Shown: positions 1 through 10,156 of the stretch, one piece after another | Layout of the letters: each line of letters starts with the position of its first letter | Numbering within the stretch: the stretch's first letter is position 1 | Origin: Fusarium oxysporum f. sp. lycopersici 4287 | Taxonomy: Eukaryota > Ascomycota > Sordariomycetes > Hypocreales > Nectriaceae | NCBI RefSeq assembly: GCF_000149955.1 | Contig: NC_030988.1 | Location: forward strand, 3,254,040-3,318,039 | Direction: 5' to 3' | DNA length: 64,000 bases | Notes under the pieces: model-generated | Databases searched by the model: none | The model's input: only the letters and a program-made list of their open reading frames with translations | What the model was told of the DNA's origin: nothing | Made by a program: the position numbers and the translations under genes

Positions 1-989
1 TCCTATTCCAGCGGTAGCACCAAGTGTTACCATGGTCGTGGCCGTAGAACAAACCGATGATTCTTGGTATCGTGACCAAAGCCTCCATGAAAGGTACATC
101 CTGGCCGCCGTACGAGCAATCGTAGGTAGGAGTTCCATTCGCACACCAGCCGTAACCTTGCTGCGGGACCGGAGGGTCGTCGTTGATACCTGGCTGGTAG
201 TTTTTGCGAACTCCAACCTGTTCCTGGAATGCGATACTCGCGTTGATGGGTACGTGGACAAAGGTGAGCGAAGGGATGGTCTTGTTGTGCTTGTTGGTTA
301 ATTCCGTGCTGGTCTTATTGAACCAATCTACGACACTCTGGTCAACCCAGTTCTGCTGCGAACTACCTTGATAATAGTTACCGCCGCGGCCGTCGAAGAA
401 CCACAGGAGAAGTCGAGGGCTGCAATCGGTGGTGTCGATACAGTTGGCCGGGTAGACAGCGAGATAGTAGTTGGTTGTGCCGGACATTGTTTCGTTGACC
501 ATTTTTTGAGTGCGCGAGCCAGGCCACATCTGCTCGCGGTCTAGAATATCATCACCGGCAATGTTATAGTTGTGGTCATGGTTGCCGTAGGTGGACGCCC
601 AGGTGAGACTGCGATTAACCATAGGTTTGACAATCTGGTCAATATAATGTGTGCTGTTGTGGACGTAGGTGGAGTCACCATTGATGAGATCCCCGTTGAG
701 AACTACAAGATCTGGTGTATCATAGTCGAGGACCTTACGTATTACTTCGACAGAGTTGCGATCTTGTTCAGGGCCTATGGTTGATTCATCTATAATAAAG
801 AGTCAATCGCACAATTTGCGACGAGGGATGGTTGCGTGACTAACATTGTCCAAAATGCATGTCTGAAAAGATGGCAATCTGAAAAGTGCCATTCTTCTTG
901 AACTGCAATGGCTCAAGGTTGGTGTTGTTGACCTCAGCTCCATAGCCAAGAGCGACAAGGAAAGCTATCGCAATATTGTGCCGTATCAT
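1..989 (-). CDS. Secreted calcineurin-like metallophosphoesterase (3' end outside window)
   Basis: Probable extracellular or vacuolar metal-dependent phosphoesterase. Exon 1 is 989-845, the intron 844-790 (55 nt, GTTAGT donor, TATAG acceptor), and exon 2 runs from 789 off the window edge. The start at 989 opens a hydrophobic signal-peptide-like stretch (residues 5-18). Family metal-site motifs appear in order: SDMHFG (about residue 42), NGDLINGD, GNHDHN and, near the edge, GHDHGN. Several N-x-S/T sites fit secretion. I read no stop in exon 2 up to position 1. Motif order fits the calcineurin-like phosphoesterase superfamily (the DCR2/purple acid phosphatase-like branch in fungi); the substrate is not predictable. 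The C-terminus is missing because the window ends. Confidence 0.85.
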
Positions 990-3640
990 TGCTCATTCAA
1001 TGATGTCAAAGGCGACAATATGTAAAGATGTAAAGTCGTGATGGTTATCCTGACCAAGCACTTGCTCGACATCCCGGCGGTCGGCCATTTTAACGTTGCG
1101 CTGAGTGACGCATCGGTGCGTCACCTCGTGAAATAGTTTGACGAAAAACAGTGTTCGACGATACCAAGACGAGTTAGTCTTGGGGAGCAGGGGAGTTACA
1201 AAGGGGATGCACGCGACATCGTATCAGGTTTCGTGGTCAGGCGCGTAGACCAATACGTGGTCATGAGCAAGGCCATAGGAAGCGGGTGGCGCTTTTTTTA
1301 ATCTACAGCAAATAGGTCTAAGATGTCACATTGATTGAGAAACAAGATCCGAAAACAACGGGAATTTTGATGTATTTTGAAGTCTAATGGTGATGGAATT
1401 ATTGTTTTTACATCTAGCTTGATAGTATATTCAGAACATTTCAAAAAGTATGTTGTAAATAGTTTAATATACTAAAACTAAATATTAAGAGTTCTTATTC
1501 AAAGGTTTTGTTTGTTTGTTTGTTTGTTTGTTTGTATATTTTTCGTCTGGGTGGCTGTAACGAAGCCAGATCTCCTACTGGAGCAAAAGACGTGCTGAGC
1601 TAGCTAGGTACAGGGAAACCCCGCTTCCTTCACCATCCAGCATACCAATGGCACAAAAGGTGCTGTATTTCTCAAGCCCGTCACCCGTCAGCGGGTTCGG
1701 GGGCAATCTATTGTCGAACTTTTTCCACCGACCAGAATTCTCTCGCGCATCACTACATCTGCCGACGCAGTCCACAATCTCCAGTAACCAAGTTGTAGCT
1801 CGTAGTCGACTGTCGCGGCGGCAGGGAAAAACCTCGGGAAGGAATCAGAGGCCGACGGTGCGGCTTGCCTTCAAAGGAGAAAAACCCATCGCAATCGGCG
1901 TCGTTGATCGGGAGGATGTCGCTACCGATGCCATGGGCATCGTCCTCCGATATCTAAGGCGTTCTGGTTCTGAGGTGCCGCCATTAGATCCGACAAAGGT
2001 GTTGTCAGAGAAGGCGAACTCTCCAAAATTCCTTCTCTGAAAACTGCTGTTAGGGAGCCGATAGCATCCCCGCAGTTTTGTGTGGTCGCGTGGCCTGCAG
2101 AAAATCCCGCTCCTAACACGGCACTAACAGTGCGTGCCAAGAAAGAATTTTTACAGGGGAGAGTTGTATTCAAAGGTTTTATAACAGAGTTTAGGCCATA
2201 TAGGGTAGGCTGTTTTTAGCTGTACAGTATAGTGGGCCACTTGTTTATTATATGTTAGTGGGTTTATCTAAAACCTTGGATGCATTATTTTGAACTTGTC
2301 CGGGTTTTCTTGATATCCATACTTTTACTTTAGCTCATCCCGAAGCCAATTGACCCGTTGATCTGTCTACTGTCCATCTCCCAAAGCCCACCATCACCAT
2401 TACTGTCCTCGTATTAGGCGATGAACCGATCCATTTCGACACCGAAATGTGGGGGACTCGCGGCCCGAGAACTCGTCATCTCGGGGACTAAGGTCGGTAG
2501 TGCAAAGTCTACTCAAGAAAAAATGCCAATAGCCCTAGGTTCGCACGGCTTGATCATTAATCTCCTATGAATTGTCTACTAACGCGTAAGCCTCATCGTC
2601 AACATTACCTAGGCTCTGTTATTCACTCGTACAAGAAAGTTGCGAACCTGAACTTAAATTTAGCTGGTGATTGGGCTCATCAATACCCGACGCGGTAAGA
2701 GAGCAGTAGTAGTAGTACAATCATCTGCAAAAAAGTCTGGGATTGCCTTGGCCGACGTCGCATTCCCGCAAGAGTAACATAACGATCTGTTGAAACCATG
2801 TGACTGAGGTGGTCCGATCTGCTGGTGGCTGGGATGTGGATACAATGTAAGGAGCTGTGCTCCTCTCGGATATATGTAACTTAGAAATAACTACAACACA
2901 ACAACCCAATTTGTTTCAAGAGAAATATGGAGAAAAGGAGAGGTATAGAAGGAAAAAGAGGCTATCTTGAGCCCTTTTCAAGGCCTTCTGACTTTTAGAG
3001 GCTTCTCTAGCAGCCTTCCAGCTGGATCTAGCTATATTACTACTACATAGTAAAGAGGGTGGTAGGCCAGTGGTGGGGGACTGTTGCTAACAACTTCTCA
3101 GAGGAGAAGTGGATCATGGGGTGCAACAACAGATGTGGTCTGAAGCGATGATTGAATTGAGCTGCTTGCTCCTCTACTCCTTGAGTAGCCTGGAACCCTC
3201 TTTCTAACTGTTCTTAAATGCTTAGCTTTAGGGGTTATCCCACATACTGAAACAGTCCTCTAACCGGGCAGCTCGAAACTCCAACTATCCGGTTTCATTG
3301 GTTACACTTGATAAACCTACACCCTTTGGCTGACGCCGCTCGCTTGTCTGGTGCATTTTCTTGTCATGTACGTTATGCTATTATAAGAGGCTTTAATAAC
3401 CGAGAGGCCTTTCATAAATACTATTAAAAATACCTTCCCTAACCAATTAACATTTCAATAACAGCAGATGCCGGAATTGGAGACCAATCCAATACCGCAT
3501 ATCCTTTTTGGCACCTACTAATCCTGAGTCTTGAGCCCCACACAGTCCTGTGCACATGACTATTTGCCTCATAGTCAGTCAGCCCGACGTTAGTTGTCTT
3601 CCTGATTGGAGCATACCGCCGTAGTATATCGTCAACGTCA
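990..3640. other. Intergenic stretch, no supported gene
   Basis: Short open frames occur on both strands (for example around 1648-2040 plus and 1922-2173 minus), but none has a recognisable motif, signal peptide or convincing splice pattern. The stretch holds a TTTG microsatellite at 1507-1534, AT-rich sequence at 1330-1500, and a small inverted repeat (CCCGAGA/TCTCGGG) near 2472-2496. It may contain decayed repeats, but I found no match to the other repeats in this window. Confidence 0.5.
1507..1534. repeat. (TTTG)7 microsatellite
   Basis: Seven uninterrupted TTTG units followed by TATATTTTT. Plain simple-sequence repeat in an AT-rich intergenic segment. Confidence 0.95.
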
Positions 3641-3647
3641 TGCCTGT

Positions 3648-4239
3648 TTACATATTAACGAGAACGGCAGCGCCGCCCATGAGGGCTCCTATGGCAACGG
3701 CAGCAGTGGGCATGGCACCGGCGGCTTGAGACGTGCTTGTGGACGTGGTAGCGGAAGCAGTCGCGCTTGCTTTGGCACTCGCAAGAGCGCTGCTAGCCGA
3801 CTCCAGAGCTGAATGGAGAGAGGCGGAAACGGCGCCCTTTGCAGTTTGGATATCAGAGCTGATTCTGGCAATATCGCTGCTGATGCTGGCGGCCGCGGCA
3901 GTATTGATATGCTCAGAGGTAGAAGCCTCGGTGCTGGTAGCGGTCGAGGCAGCGTTTCCGGTCTTGCTCTCAACAGCACTGGAGATGGAACCACGGACGC
4001 TCTCGACGGCACTGGAGGCTCGACCCGCGGCAGAGGACGCTGCGCCTTTGGCGGAGGAGACAATGCCGCTGGCACTTTCAAGGGCAGAGGACGCTGCGTC
4101 TTTGATGGAGGAGACCTCGCTTCGTTGCGCCCGTAGGATAACATCTTAGTGGCCTGACAGTAATGAGAATGCTCTGTGATGAGCTTACCTGAGAAAAGAC
4201 CGCAAGGAAGATGGTTAAAGTAACAGCAGAGAACTTCAT
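3648..4239 (-). CDS. Small Ser/Ala-rich secreted protein, probably GPI-anchored
   Basis: Predicted two-exon gene. Exon 1 is 4239-4189 and encodes a 17-residue hydrophobic leader (MKFSAVTLTIFLAVFSQ). The intron starts with a strong GTAAGC donor at 4188. The only acceptor giving a long frame is at 4117-4116 (intron 73 nt, ending GCGAG), and exon 2 is 4115-3648, giving 172 residues. The mature part is almost all Ala, Ser, Thr, Glu and Lys, with imperfect repeats of the type AASSALESA. It ends in a small-residue, hydrophobic tail followed directly by the stop, as in fungal GPI signals. Low-complexity GC-rich coding leaves long open frames on the other frames of both strands, which I consider shadows. 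The GAG acceptor is unusual; a frameshifted gene is the alternative. Confidence 0.6.
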
Positions 4240-4899
4240 AGTGAGTATTACCAGTGCATAAGAATTCAGCTGGAGGCAGGGAACATGAATTTGGAAGTCT
4301 GGATAGAATTTGATGACAGCGATATATGGCAGAAGGATGAGAGCAGAGATGAGACGCAGCGGAGGACGCCCATCTTATGCTTATTCAGTGCCTATGCGTA
4401 TGCGAAAACTGTTAATATTTACGTCATCTCAACCCCCCAACTGGTGCCCCTCCATGCCCCTCCATAACATCCTAAGCCAAGTCGTCGACTTATCGACGGT
4501 ACGCGGAAATTAGTCGCTCATTTAGGCACATACTCTTCTCAGTCCCAGTTATTCGCAGGTTTCTATTTAGGTCTGGTAGGCGTCTAGAAGTGGCTAGGTC
4601 TGGTCTGGTAAATTTGACGAAACGAAAATAGCCACTAGCTGCGTACCGCCTCCGCTCCTGAACGGATGCCAAAGCTGTTGGCTGAGCAAGAATGATGAAT
4701 AAAGTTCGTTCCACCAAATACAGTAAACTTTCCAACTTCAAATGTGGGGATCGTAAGTGGCACTAGAGTAAGTTAACCGACGCAAAACTCAATGTGCTCC
4801 AACGTGCTGTTGTCATTGAGACCATTCCAATCTCTTCCCCCAGTCGGAGACTCGCGAACAGTCATCTGCTTTCAAGTTGAAACAATTGAACCCATCAGG
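4240..4899. other. Intergenic, no gene seen
   Basis: Separates the Ser/Ala-rich gene from the 3' side of the LINE. It probably contains the promoter of the Ser/Ala-rich gene and part of the LINE 3' untranslated region. No poly-A or short tandem tail marks the LINE 3' end clearly. Confidence 0.4.
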
Positions 4900-4909
4900 C
4901 ATCATGCAC

Positions 4910-7900
4910 TCAGTTCTGTGGAACGGTTAACGTTGTTATATTATGTAGTTTTGCCCGATAGCATGCCACGATTCTGGCTTTTCGTGCTTCCGCTTTTGCT
5001 TTTGCTCCCAGTGTGAAAGATTCGTCTGTGGACGATACCCAGCGCATCTCAATGGTGTTACCACCCTTTTCAAGTCGTTCGACATGTTTATAGATCTCCC
5101 GGATGGTGCCTTGCCCTGACTGCTGTCGAGGTTTCGCAATTGCTTGTAGCGCCGATCGGTTTCTTGTTGCAATAATCACTTCTCGGTGTCGGAGCCCATC
5201 AGGCATGCACCTCAGGACCATTGCTATCGCTTCCAGCTCGGCCATGTATGCGTTTTGCTCGTCTCTCAGGCCAAGAGTGACGGAGTACTTTGCTATAACA
5301 TCATCATTCACTCCTCCGCCGGCGGTGTTGCGTACGACGCCACCCATGCCGACTAGTCCGTTTCTCGCAGAGGCGCTCGTTGCGATAAGCACTTGTCTCA
5401 TGCTGCTGGTCTCGGTCACGTTGTCGCCTGTGTCTACATCCGCCGCTGCCTCCTTGTCTGAGTCGTACTTCACCACCATGTGCCTATGCCACGGTGGTAG
5501 CGCATATGGCTCGATCGTTTCCATCCGTGCTATTACGCCTTCGTGGGCGAGTGCTAACTTCGTCAACGGCGACAAATATCTCCGTGTCTCCCTCACTCTG
5601 AGTGTCGCTAGCGGGTGCGTCTTTGGCAGCGCTTGCATATTGACGTAGAGCCTTGTGCCGGCCTGTGCGTGGCGTTCACCGATGGGTAGAATGCCCGCTT
5701 CCGCTTCCGCTACTGCTATCGAAACCGTCTTGAAGGCTCCCGTGATTGCTTGCGCACCCATCTTCTGTGCCTCGTTCAGCCATTTTGTCTCTCTCACCCC
5801 GCGTCGGTGGGACCACACGTTCGAAGCGTAGTCCATCGTCGGGGCCACCGTTGCCACAAACAGCTGCCTTGCCGTTCGGGCCATTAGCATCTTCAGTCTC
5901 CGTAGACACATGGCCGCCCGAAGGCCCCGTGCAGCTGCTTCCTTTATGTGTTCCTCGTACCGCAACTCCGAGTCCATCACCAGCCCCAGTATCTTGCCAT
6001 TTTTCTTTGGGATGATCGTCTGGCCTTTGATCGTATACGGGCTTTCATTGGTGCGTTCGGGATGGCGCGTGAAGTGTATGATGACCGTCTTGTCCTCCTC
6101 AAATGTCGCCCCGCTTCGTTTCTCCCATTCCAATGCTCTGTCGATGACGGCCTGGATGCCTGCCCGGTTTGCTTCTGCTGTCGGGCCCGTCACCCAGGCC
6201 GAGTAGTCGTCGATAGAAGCGATTGATCCACCCTTTGCATCGATCTTGCGTTGCACGAGGTCTGCGTTGAAGAACAGGAACAGCACTGGTGACAAGGGCG
6301 ATCCTTGCGGAAGTCCAGCCTGTGGCAGGTCCCGTCGCTCAGAGGTGTAGCCGTTTACCACGATCGTCGCGGACCGATTGGAGCAAAAAGCGTCGATCCA
6401 CTTCACCAATCCCTTGGGGATGCCTCTGGCTTCTAGTCTCTGCAGTAATCGATCTTTGAACACCCCGTTGTACGCTCCCTTTACGTCAAAGCTTATCAGG
6501 CTGAGCACCTTCCGGTTGCGCCACGCTTTGTAGATGTGCTCTTGGAGGAGCAGGAGTGCCTGCTCGGCCGATCGTTGCTTCCTTCCGCCGAAATGGTTGG
6601 TAGGTAGCAGTCCGAATGTCTCTACCGCGTACGAAATCCGGTCCGCCATGACCGCTTCCAATATCTTTCCCAGCGTCGATAGAAGTGAGATCGGTCTCCA
6701 GGCCTTGGCCACCTTGTAGTCGTCCTTGCCCGGCTTCTTGAGCGGGATGATTTTCGCGCTCCTCCACTGGACCGGCAGCTCTCCGTCTCTCAGGGATGTC
6801 CGAAACAGATGCAACACCCGGTCTCCTACTACTGGCCAGAGCTGCTTCCACACCATCGCCGGCAGTCCATCTTCGCCTGGGGCTTTCCATGCCTTGGCCG
6901 CCATCACCTTCTCTTCCACCTCTTCTAGCGTCAACTCTGGCATTGCTATTTCTCGCTGCGCCGGTCGGCGCTCTTCATCCTCGATCACAGCCGGCAGAGG
7001 GGGGAAGAAGACGCTGAGAAGCTCCTCTGCCTGTTCTGCCTTGTCGCTCGTCGTCGTTCCATCTCCTCTCTTTAGAGGAGGTATTTTATCACCCATTGCT
7101 TCGCCTCCAGGCGAGAGGTACTTGGCTGATTGCCAGATGTTGGCTCCATCTTCGAGAAAGCTGTCCCAGTGTGCCTTTTTCTGCCTCCTGATCGCGTCGT
7201 GGTACTCCTTTGCCGCTTCTCTGGCCTTTTGTTCTAGGTCTGCTGCCTCTCGTCCTCGTCGCCGGCATGCCCTTGCCTGGTTGCGCCAGTATGTGTACAT
7301 CCGCCGCAGTCGGGTCAGGTCCGTCGTCCACCACCTCTTGGCATAAGGCGACGGCTTGGCTCGTGGGACCAGGTCATTGATCGCGTCCAGCACCACCGAC
7401 ATCAGCCTGTCCGTCTGAGCCTGCACTGTGCCACCACACGGCAACGCTTCCAGTTTCGTCCTCACCCTCTCCTTGATCTCTAACCAAGGTGCATTTTTGA
7501 ATAGCAGTCTGTCGCTGGGCGTTCGTTCCGGCGGTGTTGTGTCAAACTCCGTTCGGATCGCCCGATGGTCCGATCCATGCTCTGTTGGATGTATCCCACA
7601 GCTCGTCATCTCGTCTGCCAGCTCCGTTGATGCCAGCACCAGGTCAATCGTGCTCGCTATACCCCCTGGGCCTTCCCACGTTTTCGTGCCTCGGGGCAGC
7701 AGGCTGTGAAGGCCATGTTCTCCCATCAGCTCTATGATCGGTCCAGCTTCGCCTTGCCTCCTTCCCGTCACTGCATCACCTCCCCATAGTGTGTCGTGAC
7801 GATTGAAATCCCCTACCAAGATCACGTCAGTTCTTCTGCCGGACCCATTGCGGAATTTTGCAATCGTCGTGTGCAGCTGTCCCATCGCCGCTTCGAGTGC

Positions 7901-8269
7901 CTGCTCGTTTCTCCCCTCTATATATACCGACACAACCAGCACGTCACGCTCAGGGAACCTGACGATCGCTGCCGTCAGGTCTGGTGACGGTATCGGGACC
8001 TGCTCTGCCTCCAAGTCCCTCCGTATCCAGAGCATGCTGCGGATCGGCCATCGCGACACACGCGGCTCACGCGTCTTGGTGGGGATCATCTTCGTCCAGT
8101 TGCTGTGGTGATTAGGCACCGTCATCACCTGTCCCTCGATTGTGCATGCCCATGGCTCTGCCACCGCCAGCGCTACATAGTCCTCAAGTCCTTTGTCATT
8201 CATCATGCTCAGGTGCACCTTATTGTTCTTACGCACGTTCAGTTGGTACACTTGTAGCCTAGTGCTCAT
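4910..8269 (-). CDS. LINE ORF2: endonuclease / reverse transcriptase / RNase H-like
   Basis: About 1119 residues from the ATG at 8269, which overlaps the ORF1 stop; the frame itself is open from 8386. The N-terminal APE-like endonuclease shows QLNVRKN, AEPW, GDFN and SDHRAI. The central reverse transcriptase shows the WRPISLL fingers motif, SFDVKGAYN, GLPQGSPLSP and the catalytic SIDDYSAWVTG (the second catalytic Asp pair is present). The C-terminal RNase H-like region (ASARNGLVGMGG, MAELEAIA, RWVSSTDESF) has SAS where TDGS or TDAS is usual, so its first catalytic Asp appears lost. It would copy LINE RNA at nicked chromosomal DNA in the nucleus. Large antisense open frames in this interval are shadows. 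Confidence 0.92.
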   Translation of the reverse strand: MSTRLQVYQLNVRKNNKVHLSMMNDKGLEDYVALAVAEPWACTIEGQVMTVPNHHSNWTKMIPTKTREPRVSRWPIRSMLWIRRDLEAEQVPIPSPDLTAAIVRFPERDVLVVSVYIEGRNEQALEAAMGQLHTTIAKFRNGSGRRTDVILVGDFNRHDTLWGGDAVTGRRQGEAGPIIELMGEHGLHSLLPRGTKTWEGPGGIASTIDLVLASTELADEMTSCGIHPTEHGSDHRAIRTEFDTTPPERTPSDRLLFKNAPWLEIKERVRTKLEALPCGGTVQAQTDRLMSVVLDAINDLVPRAKPSPYAKRWWTTDLTRLRRMYTYWRNQARACRRRGREAADLEQKAREAAKEYHDAIRRQKKAHWDSFLEDGANIWQSAKYLSPGGEAMGDKIPPLKRGDGTTTSDKAEQAEELLSVFFPPLPAVIEDEERRPAQREIAMPELTLEEVEEKVMAAKAWKAPGEDGLPAMVWKQLWPVVGDRVLHLFRTSLRDGELPVQWRSAKIIPLKKPGKDDYKVAKAWRPISLLSTLGKILEAVMADRISYAVETFGLLPTNHFGGRKQRSAEQALLLLQEHIYKAWRNRKVLSLISFDVKGAYNGVFKDRLLQRLEARGIPKGLVKWIDAFCSNRSATIVVNGYTSERRDLPQAGLPQGSPLSPVLFLFFNADLVQRKIDAKGGSIASIDDYSAWVTGPTAEANRAGIQAVIDRALEWEKRSGATFEEDKTVIIHFTRHPERTNESPYTIKGQTIIPKKNGKILGLVMDSELRYEEHIKEAAARGLRAAMCLRRLKMLMARTARQLFVATVAPTMDYASNVWSHRRGVRETKWLNEAQKMGAQAITGAFKTVSIAVAEAEAGILPIGERHAQAGTRLYVNMQALPKTHPLATLRVRETRRYLSPLTKLALAHEGVIARMETIEPYALPPWHRHMVVKYDSDKEAAADVDTGDNVTETSSMRQVLIATSASARNGLVGMGGVVRNTAGGGVNDDVIAKYSVTLGLRDEQNAYMAELEAIAMVLRCMPDGLRHREVIIATRNRSALQAIAKPRQQSGQGTIREIYKHVERLEKGGNTIEMRWVSSTDESFTLGAKAKAEARKARIVACYRAKLHNITTLTVPQN

Positions 8270-9647
8270 CTCCTCGCATTTGACGCAATCGACATGCTCG
8301 ACGGAATGATTCGTGCCGTCCTCCGCATGACACGCACACTGGCTCTGCTGATTCGCATTGTCCATGGTGATGTCCTCGCTCCGCACATCTGCCGCATCTC
8401 TGCGCTTCTTTGCAGACGAATGCCTTGTGGCCTAGCCCCCAGCAATTGTAGCATTGCACCACCTCGGCTCTAGGCTCGAACATGCTAGTTCTCGCCGATT
8501 CGCCTGCGAGGTGAAAGTATTTGTCTTCCAAGAGCCGTCTTGCATCGCTTTCTTTCGTCACGTAAATCACCATCGACCCGTATGCCTTGCCGTTTCCCTT
8601 ATCGCTAAGCCAGTTCATCCTAGCAATCGTCACTTCGTTCTCTTGGCCGAGTACTTCAGCAACGCCGGAAAGAAGGTTATGGTTCGAGTCCAGGACCGCC
8701 GACCGGTTAGCCCCATTGATCTTGACCGGGTACAGCCGCTCTCTCAGGAGCTTTGCCCCCGGTATATCTGTTTCCAACACTGCTTGTCGAACCATGTGAA
8801 GTTCCGCCACGTCTCTACAGATCACCTTGATGATGTTAGCGTTCCTGGCCCCTCTCACCACCGCTGCGCATCTCCATCTCTCGTCCTTCTTTCTTGTCCT
8901 CACAGCGGCTTCAATAGCCTGTCGGACCTCTCCGATCTGCGCCTTGTTACTGTCATCGTCGCCCACTCCGGAGATGTCTATCGTGCAGAACAGGTCCTCT
9001 CCAGGGGGTGAAAGCGGCGGCGTAGGTGATGACACCACCTCGGGGCCTCTAACACCGCCATTCTGCCCCTCTGTTGGCGACATACGGGCTATGTCTGCAA
9101 ATGACTGCCTGGGGTTCGTCCGGGCGGAGCCGGCTACGGCGTGCCGCGCCATGATGTCTAATTTCTCATGGATGCGTTTGATCTCTTCGGCGGCCTGCAC
9201 TTGCAGGGGCTCGATATCGCGTGGGGCGTGCTGCTGCATTCGTTTGAGCTCGTCAATCTGTTCCTGCATCAGCTTTCGTTCCTGTGCGGCTTGCGCCTGA
9301 ATGCCTTGAATATCCTGTTGCAGCTGCCTAATCGCTTTCTCCTGGCCTTCGATCATTTGCTTGAGCGCCTGCTGCTCCTTTTTCCAGGCATTCCACAGAG
9401 TCTCAATGATTCTCTCGTGAGAAGTCGTGATTTCCTTCACGGTTTCCTGCTGCGCCTTCGCCATCTGTTTCATTGTTTCGTCGCGTACTTCGCGGATCAG
9501 GGCTTGCATTACTATCCCAACATTACCGGACAAGTTCTCCATTCCTTTCGCTGTTAGCTTTCGTGGCCGGTCTGATTTGCGCATGCTGGAATCCCGAGGG
9601 CAGGCGTCCTCAGAGGTCACAACGATGCTGTCCGCAACCGCGTCCAT
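8259..9647 (-). CDS. LINE ORF1: gag-like RNA-binding protein
   Basis: 462 residues from the ATG at 9647. Residues about 45-170 are Gln/Lys/Glu-rich and heptad-like (coiled coil), followed by a Pro/Ser-rich linker. The C-terminus has CCHC zinc knuckles (CYNCWGLGHKAFVC, CGRCAERGHHHGQC, and a third incomplete CVSCGGRHESF...C). This is the usual layout of Tad-clade LINE ORF1, which packages the element RNA. Its stop codon overlaps the likely ORF2 start in an 11-nt arrangement (ATGAGCACTAG), suggesting reinitiation or termination-coupled translation. Confidence 0.88.
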   Translation of the reverse strand: MDAVADSIVVTSEDACPRDSSMRKSDRPRKLTAKGMENLSGNVGIVMQALIREVRDETMKQMAKAQQETVKEITTSHERIIETLWNAWKKEQQALKQMIEGQEKAIRQLQQDIQGIQAQAAQERKLMQEQIDELKRMQQHAPRDIEPLQVQAAEEIKRIHEKLDIMARHAVAGSARTNPRQSFADIARMSPTEGQNGGVRGPEVVSSPTPPLSPPGEDLFCTIDISGVGDDDSNKAQIGEVRQAIEAAVRTRKKDERWRCAAVVRGARNANIIKVICRDVAELHMVRQAVLETDIPGAKLLRERLYPVKINGANRSAVLDSNHNLLSGVAEVLGQENEVTIARMNWLSDKGNGKAYGSMVIYVTKESDARRLLEDKYFHLAGESARTSMFEPRAEVVQCYNCWGLGHKAFVCKEAQRCGRCAERGHHHGQCESAEPVCVSCGGRHESFRRACRLRQMRGDEH

Positions 9648-9713
9648 CGCGCCGTTTCGCGTCGCGTCGCGCCCCGCTTGACTTTCCAGACGGCTGCCTC
9701 CACAACGTTAACA

Positions 9714-9856
9714 AAGATTGTAAAGATTGTAAAGATTGTAAAGATTGTAAAGATTGTAAAGATTGTAAAGATTGTAAAGATTGTAAAGATTGTAAAGATT
9801 GTAAAGATTGTAAAGATTGTAAAGATTGTAAAGATTGTAAAGATTGTAAAGATTGT
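9714..9856. repeat. 9-bp satellite (AAAGATTGT), about 16 units
   Basis: About 143 bp of essentially perfect tandem repeats with a 9-bp unit. Because 9 is a multiple of three, it opens long frames on both strands (KDC and TIF type repeats) that are not genes. It lies exactly between the 5' end of the LINE and the leader of an LTR-like repeat that itself begins GATTGT. Confidence 0.95.
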
Positions 9857-9938
9857 CTTGATCAGTCTGTCAAGAGGGGTGAAACCCCTCTTTTGGATAC
9901 AAGAATAATATTGCAATAAGGGAAGTGGAGCCCATTCC

Positions 9939-10156
9939 TGTTGGATTAGTGATAGCGCCTCGATAAAAGAAACATGTATTTTGTGGGTCCCCGGATATAT
10001 CAATACCGGGTAGCGGGGAAAACACCAAAAAAAGGATAGAACAGAGACAGAAGCTCCTGGGGACGAGATTGATCCTCAAGTGTGAAAATTAACCCTATTT
10101 TAATTGGATATTAACCCTACTCGCGTATCTAACAATTCCCAGCCGCCAATCTAACA
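9939..10156. repeat. LTR-like repeat A, copy 1 (with ~85 bp adjoining leader)
   Basis: 218-bp unit bounded by TGTTGGATT and CAATCTAACA. It is about 90% alike by eye to 19379-19603, and its first part matches 14984-15094 in the opposite orientation. The shared homology extends about 85 bp to the left (9857-9938), including GATCAGTCTGTCA and GTGGAGCCCATTCC. This looks like a terminal repeat plus leader of a retroelement. The leader contains a 9-bp hairpin, AAGAGGGGT/ACCCCTCTT (9872-9892). No target-site duplication was found. Confidence 0.65.

Larger units (their letters stand above)
4900..9712 (-). mobile_element. Tad-like non-LTR retrotransposon (LINE), nearly full length
   Basis: Two overlapping open reading frames in the order expected for fungal Tad-clade LINEs: a gag-like ORF1 with CCHC knuckles, then ORF2 with APE-type endonuclease, reverse transcriptase and RNase H-like regions. 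Both are uninterrupted, so the copy is young. The 5' leader before ORF1 is only about 60 nt and abuts a 9-bp satellite. The 3' limit is uncertain, because I see no tail and no target-site duplication. Transcription would run right to left. Confidence 0.9.

Noticed and set aside
1648..2040. 130-codon plus-strand frame
   Set aside because: No motif, no signal peptide, no splice pattern; an overlapping minus frame is equally open.
3733..4149. Plus-strand 138-codon and minus-strand 151-codon frames
   Set aside because: Low-complexity GC-rich coding leaves several frames open; only the minus frame with leader, Ser/Ala repeats and hydrophobic tail makes a plausible protein.
5103..7346. Large plus-strand open frames of 181 and 206 codons
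   Set aside because: Antisense shadows of LINE ORF2, with no motifs of their own.
9473..9919. Long open frames with KDC, KIV or TIF tripeptide repeats
   Set aside because: They are produced by the 9-bp satellite, which has no stop on either strand; no conserved sequence flanks it.
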